From: Planctomycetota bacterium
Lineage (GTDB): Bacteria; Planctomycetota; UBA1135; UBA2386
DNA: 35,077 bases
Assembly (NCBI GenBank): GCA_016794035.1
Contig: JAEUHS010000044.1
Span: 88,169-123,245 of the forward strand
Reading direction: 5' to 3'
Below, in pieces: positions 33,079 through 35,077 of this stretch. The translations under genes and the position numbers were made by a program. Under the pieces are notes generated by a model. That model saw only the letters and a list, made by a program, of their open reading frames with translations. It searched no databases and was not told where the DNA came from. How positions within the stretch are numbered: position 1 is the stretch's first letter; the number at the start of each line of letters is the position of its first letter.

Positions 33079-33501
33079 ATGAAGCCGAGCCGTCGCCTTG
33101 CCTGTCTGTCCGTCCTGACCGTTGCCGCCGCCTGCGGCGGTGGTGATGCCGGTGCCGCGTCGCCGAAGACGCCGCCGTCGAAACCCGTCGCGCCGACGGC
33201 GGACGCGGGCGCCGCGCACGGCGAGGCGAAGGCGCTGTTCGAGTCGCTGTGCTTCACCTGCCACGGCCTGACCGGCCACGGCGACGGCCCCGGTGCCGCG
33301 GCGCTCGATCCGAAGCCGCGTTCGTTCGCCGACGTCGCGTGGCAGGAGTCGGTGACCGACGAGCAGATCCAGAAGGCGATCGTGTTCGGCGGCGCCGCGG
33401 TCGGCAAGAGCCCGATGATGCCGGCGCAGCCGCAGCTGAAGGGCAAGACCGAGGTGTTGGCGGAACTGACCGAGATCGTGCGCGGCTTCCGCGGCAAGTG
33501 A
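33079..33501 (+). CDS. Lipoprotein c-type cytochrome, likely electron donor to NosZ
   Basis: A 140-residue lipoprotein (AAAC, Cys19) with a single-haem class I cytochrome c fold: CFTCH (58-62) binds haem, and SPMMP (111-115) supplies the Met ligand. An alanine/proline-rich linker (residues ~22-45) tethers it to the membrane. Just 38 bp upstream of nosZ on the same strand, it is the obvious electron donor for nitrous oxide reduction. Start ATG 33079 has GGAGA seven bases upstream; an in-frame ATG at 33055 is less likely. The 193 bp upstream includes an AT-rich segment (TCTCTGTATTTATGG, about 33026-33040) that may be a promoter, but no FNR/Dnr-type TTGAT-N4-ATCAA box was seen. Confidence 0.9.
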   Translation: MKPSRRLACLSVLTVAAACGGGDAGAASPKTPPSKPVAPTADAGAAHGEAKALFESLCFTCHGLTGHGDGPGAAALDPKPRSFADVAWQESVTDEQIQKAIVFGGAAVGKSPMMPAQPQLKGKTEVLAELTEIVRGFRGK

Positions 33502-33539
33502 CGCCGCAGCCGGGCCCACCCCAGAGACGCGAGGATCCC

Positions 33540-35077
33540 ATGCAAGCTGTTCCGAAGAATCGTCTGCAGCGTGCGGCGGCCGTGCTGGCCGTCGCGGCCC
33601 TGGCCGCCTGTGGCGGCCGCAGTTCCAACGTCGGTGGCGGCGGTGCCGGCGGCGACGTGCTGTCGCTGATGCAGGCGCGCAACCTGTCCGAAGCCGACGT
33701 CGCGGCGGCGCTGAAGACCTACACGCCGACCGGGCGCCACGACGAGTACTACACGTTCGCGTCCGGCGGCCACGGCGGCAACCTGATCGTGATCGGCGTG
33801 CCGAGCATGCGCATCCTGAAGTACGTCGGCGTGTTCACGCCGGAGCCGTGGCAGGGCTACGGCTACGGCGACGAGAGCGGCGACGTGATCCGCATGGGCG
33901 ACCGCGGCGGTGTGAAGATCGACTGGGCCGACATGCACCACCCGGCGCTCAGCGAGACCGGCGGCGAGTACGACGGCCGCTGGATCTTCGTCAACGACAA
34001 GTGCAACCCGCGCGTCGCGGTCGTCGACCTGTCGGATTTCGTCTGCAAGCAGATCGTGCACAGCGAACTGATCGCGTCCGAACACGGCGCGACGTTCGTG
34101 ACGCCCGACACCGACTACGTCGTCGAGACGTCGCAGTACCCGGCGCCGCTCGGCGGTGCCTATGCGCCGATCGAGCAGTTCGACGAGAAGTACCGCGGCG
34201 CGATGATCTTCTGGCGCTTCGACAAGACGAAGGGCCGGATCGTGCCCGAGGCGTCGTTCGCGATCGAACTGCCGCCGTACATGCAGGACCTCGCCGACTG
34301 CGGCAAGAAGGGCAGCGACGGCTGGGTGTTCTGCAACTCGATCAACACCGAGCGTGCCTGGGGCGGCATCCTCGAAGGCAAGCCGCCGCTGGAGTCCGGC
34401 GCGACGCAGAACGACATGGACTACCTGCACTGCATCCACTGGCGCAAGGCCGAGAGCCTGGCCAAGGCAGGCAGGACCGAGACCATCGCCGGCATGCGCA
34501 CGATCCGGCTGCAGACCGCGATCGACGAGGGCCTGCTGGCGTTCGTGCCGGAGCCGAAGAGCCCGCACGGCGTCGACGTGACGCCGGACGGCACCGGCGT
34601 CGTCGTCGGCGGCAAGCTCGACACGCACACGACGCTCTACGACATCCAGAAGATCGCTGCGCAGATGGCCGAGAAGAAGTTCGTCGGCAAGGACCCGTAC
34701 GGAGTGCCGATCCTCGACTTCAAGAGCTCGATCTTCGGCCAGTGCGAGATCGGCCTCGGCCCGCTGCACACGGTGTTCGACGACAAGGGCTTCGCCTACA
34801 CGTCGGTGTTCATCGAGACCGTGGTCGCGAAGTGGTCGCTGAAGGAGATGAAGGTCGTCGAGAAGATCGACACCAACTTCAACATCGGCCACCTGGTGGC
34901 GGCCGAGGGCGACACGGTCAGCCCGGACGGCAAGTTCCTGATCGCGATGAACAAGTGGGCGCTCGACCGCTTCGCGCCGGTCGGTCCGCTGCTGCCGCAG
35001 AACTTCCAGCTGATCGACATCAGCGGGCCGAAGATGCAGCTGCTCTACGACATGCCGCTGCCGCTCGGCGAGCCGCA
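33540..35077 (+). CDS. nosZ: Nitrous oxide reductase NosZ, lipoprotein type (3' end cut)
   Basis: NosZ reduces N2O to N2 using a CuZ [4Cu:2S] centre and a CuA centre. The 512 visible residues carry CuZ-region motifs: DMHHPALSETGG (H133, H134), EHGATF (H182), SPHGVDVTPDG (H343), GLGPLHTVFDDKG (H410) and NIGHLVAAEGD (H451), plus MNKWALDRFAPVGPLLPQN. The C-terminal CuA domain lies beyond the window. The signal is not twin-arginine but a lipoprotein signal (LAAC, Cys24), and overall motif wording fits Sec-exported clade II NosZ. Start ATG 33540 has GAGG upstream. A cytochrome c gene precedes it by 38 bp. Accessory nos genes (nosD, F, Y, L, B) would be expected after the window edge. Confidence 0.96.
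   Translation, partial: MQAVPKNRLQRAAAVLAVAALAACGGRSSNVGGGGAGGDVLSLMQARNLSEADVAAALKTYTPTGRHDEYYTFASGGHGGNLIVIGVPSMRILKYVGVFTPEPWQGYGYGDESGDVIRMGDRGGVKIDWADMHHPALSETGGEYDGRWIFVNDKCNPRVAVVDLSDFVCKQIVHSELIASEHGATFVTPDTDYVVETSQYPAPLGGAYAPIEQFDEKYRGAMIFWRFDKTKGRIVPEASFAIELPPYMQDLADCGKKGSDGWVFCNSINTERAWGGILEGKPPLESGATQNDMDYLHCIHWRKAESLAKAGRTETIAGMRTIRLQTAIDEGLLAFVPEPKSPHGVDVTPDGTGVVVGGKLDTHTTLYDIQKIAAQMAEKKFVGKDPYGVPILDFKSSIFGQCEIGLGPLHTVFDDKGFAYTSVFIETVVAKWSLKEMKVVEKIDTNFNIGHLVAAEGDTVSPDGKFLIAMNKWALDRFAPVGPLLPQNFQLIDISGPKMQLLYDMPLPLGEP

Noticed and set aside
33540..33620. Twin-arginine signal for NosZ
   Set aside because: No RR motif; the N-terminus has a short basic start and a LAAC lipobox, so a Sec/lipoprotein signal is favoured.
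1..35077. CRISPR arrays, tRNA/rRNA genes, insertion sequences, integrases
   Set aside because: None seen: no regularly spaced repeats, no transposase or integrase motifs, and intergenic gaps are mostly too short for RNA genes.

Overview
The window is about 35 kb of very GC-rich bacterial DNA (by eye near 70% G+C). It is densely coded, with many 4-bp GTGA/ATGA gene overlaps and many exported proteins and lipoproteins. Gram-negative flagellar rings (FlgH, FlgI), long secreted proteins of a kind common in Planctomycetota, HEAT/VWA proteins and DUF2911/DUF3299 proteins all point to a planctomycete, possibly one of the high-GC Pla163/Poly30-like lineages. That placement is inference; no rRNA or other phylogenetic marker is present.

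Layout. (1) 1-7169, minus strand: a flagellar rod/hook/ring operon fliK-flgD-flgE-flgF-flgG-flgA-flgH-flgI, with flgI cut by the window edge. (2) 7170-7511: a divergent control region holding a sigma-54-type promoter reading into fliK, three 16-bp dyads placed like enhancer sites, and a sigma-28-type promoter reading into a flgM-like anti-sigma gene (7512-7820, plus). Together these look like a compact flagellar checkpoint switch. (3) 8033-10033, plus: a HEAT/VWA exported protein. (4) 14978-10043, minus: a translationally coupled lysine/diaminopimelate operon, dapE-like, lysC, dapB, dapA, dapD. (5) 15237-20067: a secreted protein, a Fic protein with an AT-rich palindrome just upstream, a DegT-family aminotransferase, a Dabb lipoprotein and a methyltransferase. 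(6) 26219-20090, minus: TPR/DUF2911 protein, DUF3299-like lipoprotein, exported HEAT-like protein and a giant 1144-residue GlmS-like protein. (7) 27187-26372: a class III-like PPK2 polyphosphate kinase. (8) 27297-29390: two large secreted proteins, convergent. (9) 29472-35077: a nitrous oxide respiration locus. On the plus strand are a cytochrome c lipoprotein and NosZ, itself a predicted lipoprotein. Divergent to them on the minus strand are a fasciclin lipoprotein, an Rrf2 (NsrR-like) regulator with three cysteines, a cupredoxin-like lipoprotein that has lost its blue-copper Cys, and two related GNA1162-like lipoproteins.

How the parts work together. The flagellar block builds the rod, P/L rings and hook; its divergent flgM-like gene would couple hook completion to late (sigma-28) genes. 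The nos locus would reduce N2O to N2 with electrons delivered by the membrane-tethered cytochrome; the Rrf2 regulator and the 20-bp palindrome in front of the fasciclin gene are the likely NO/redox control. The most interesting candidates for new biology are the all-lipoprotein nos module with its regulator and palindrome, the flagellar switch region, and the giant GlmS-like enzyme. No tRNA, rRNA, CRISPR array, transposase or integrase was seen.
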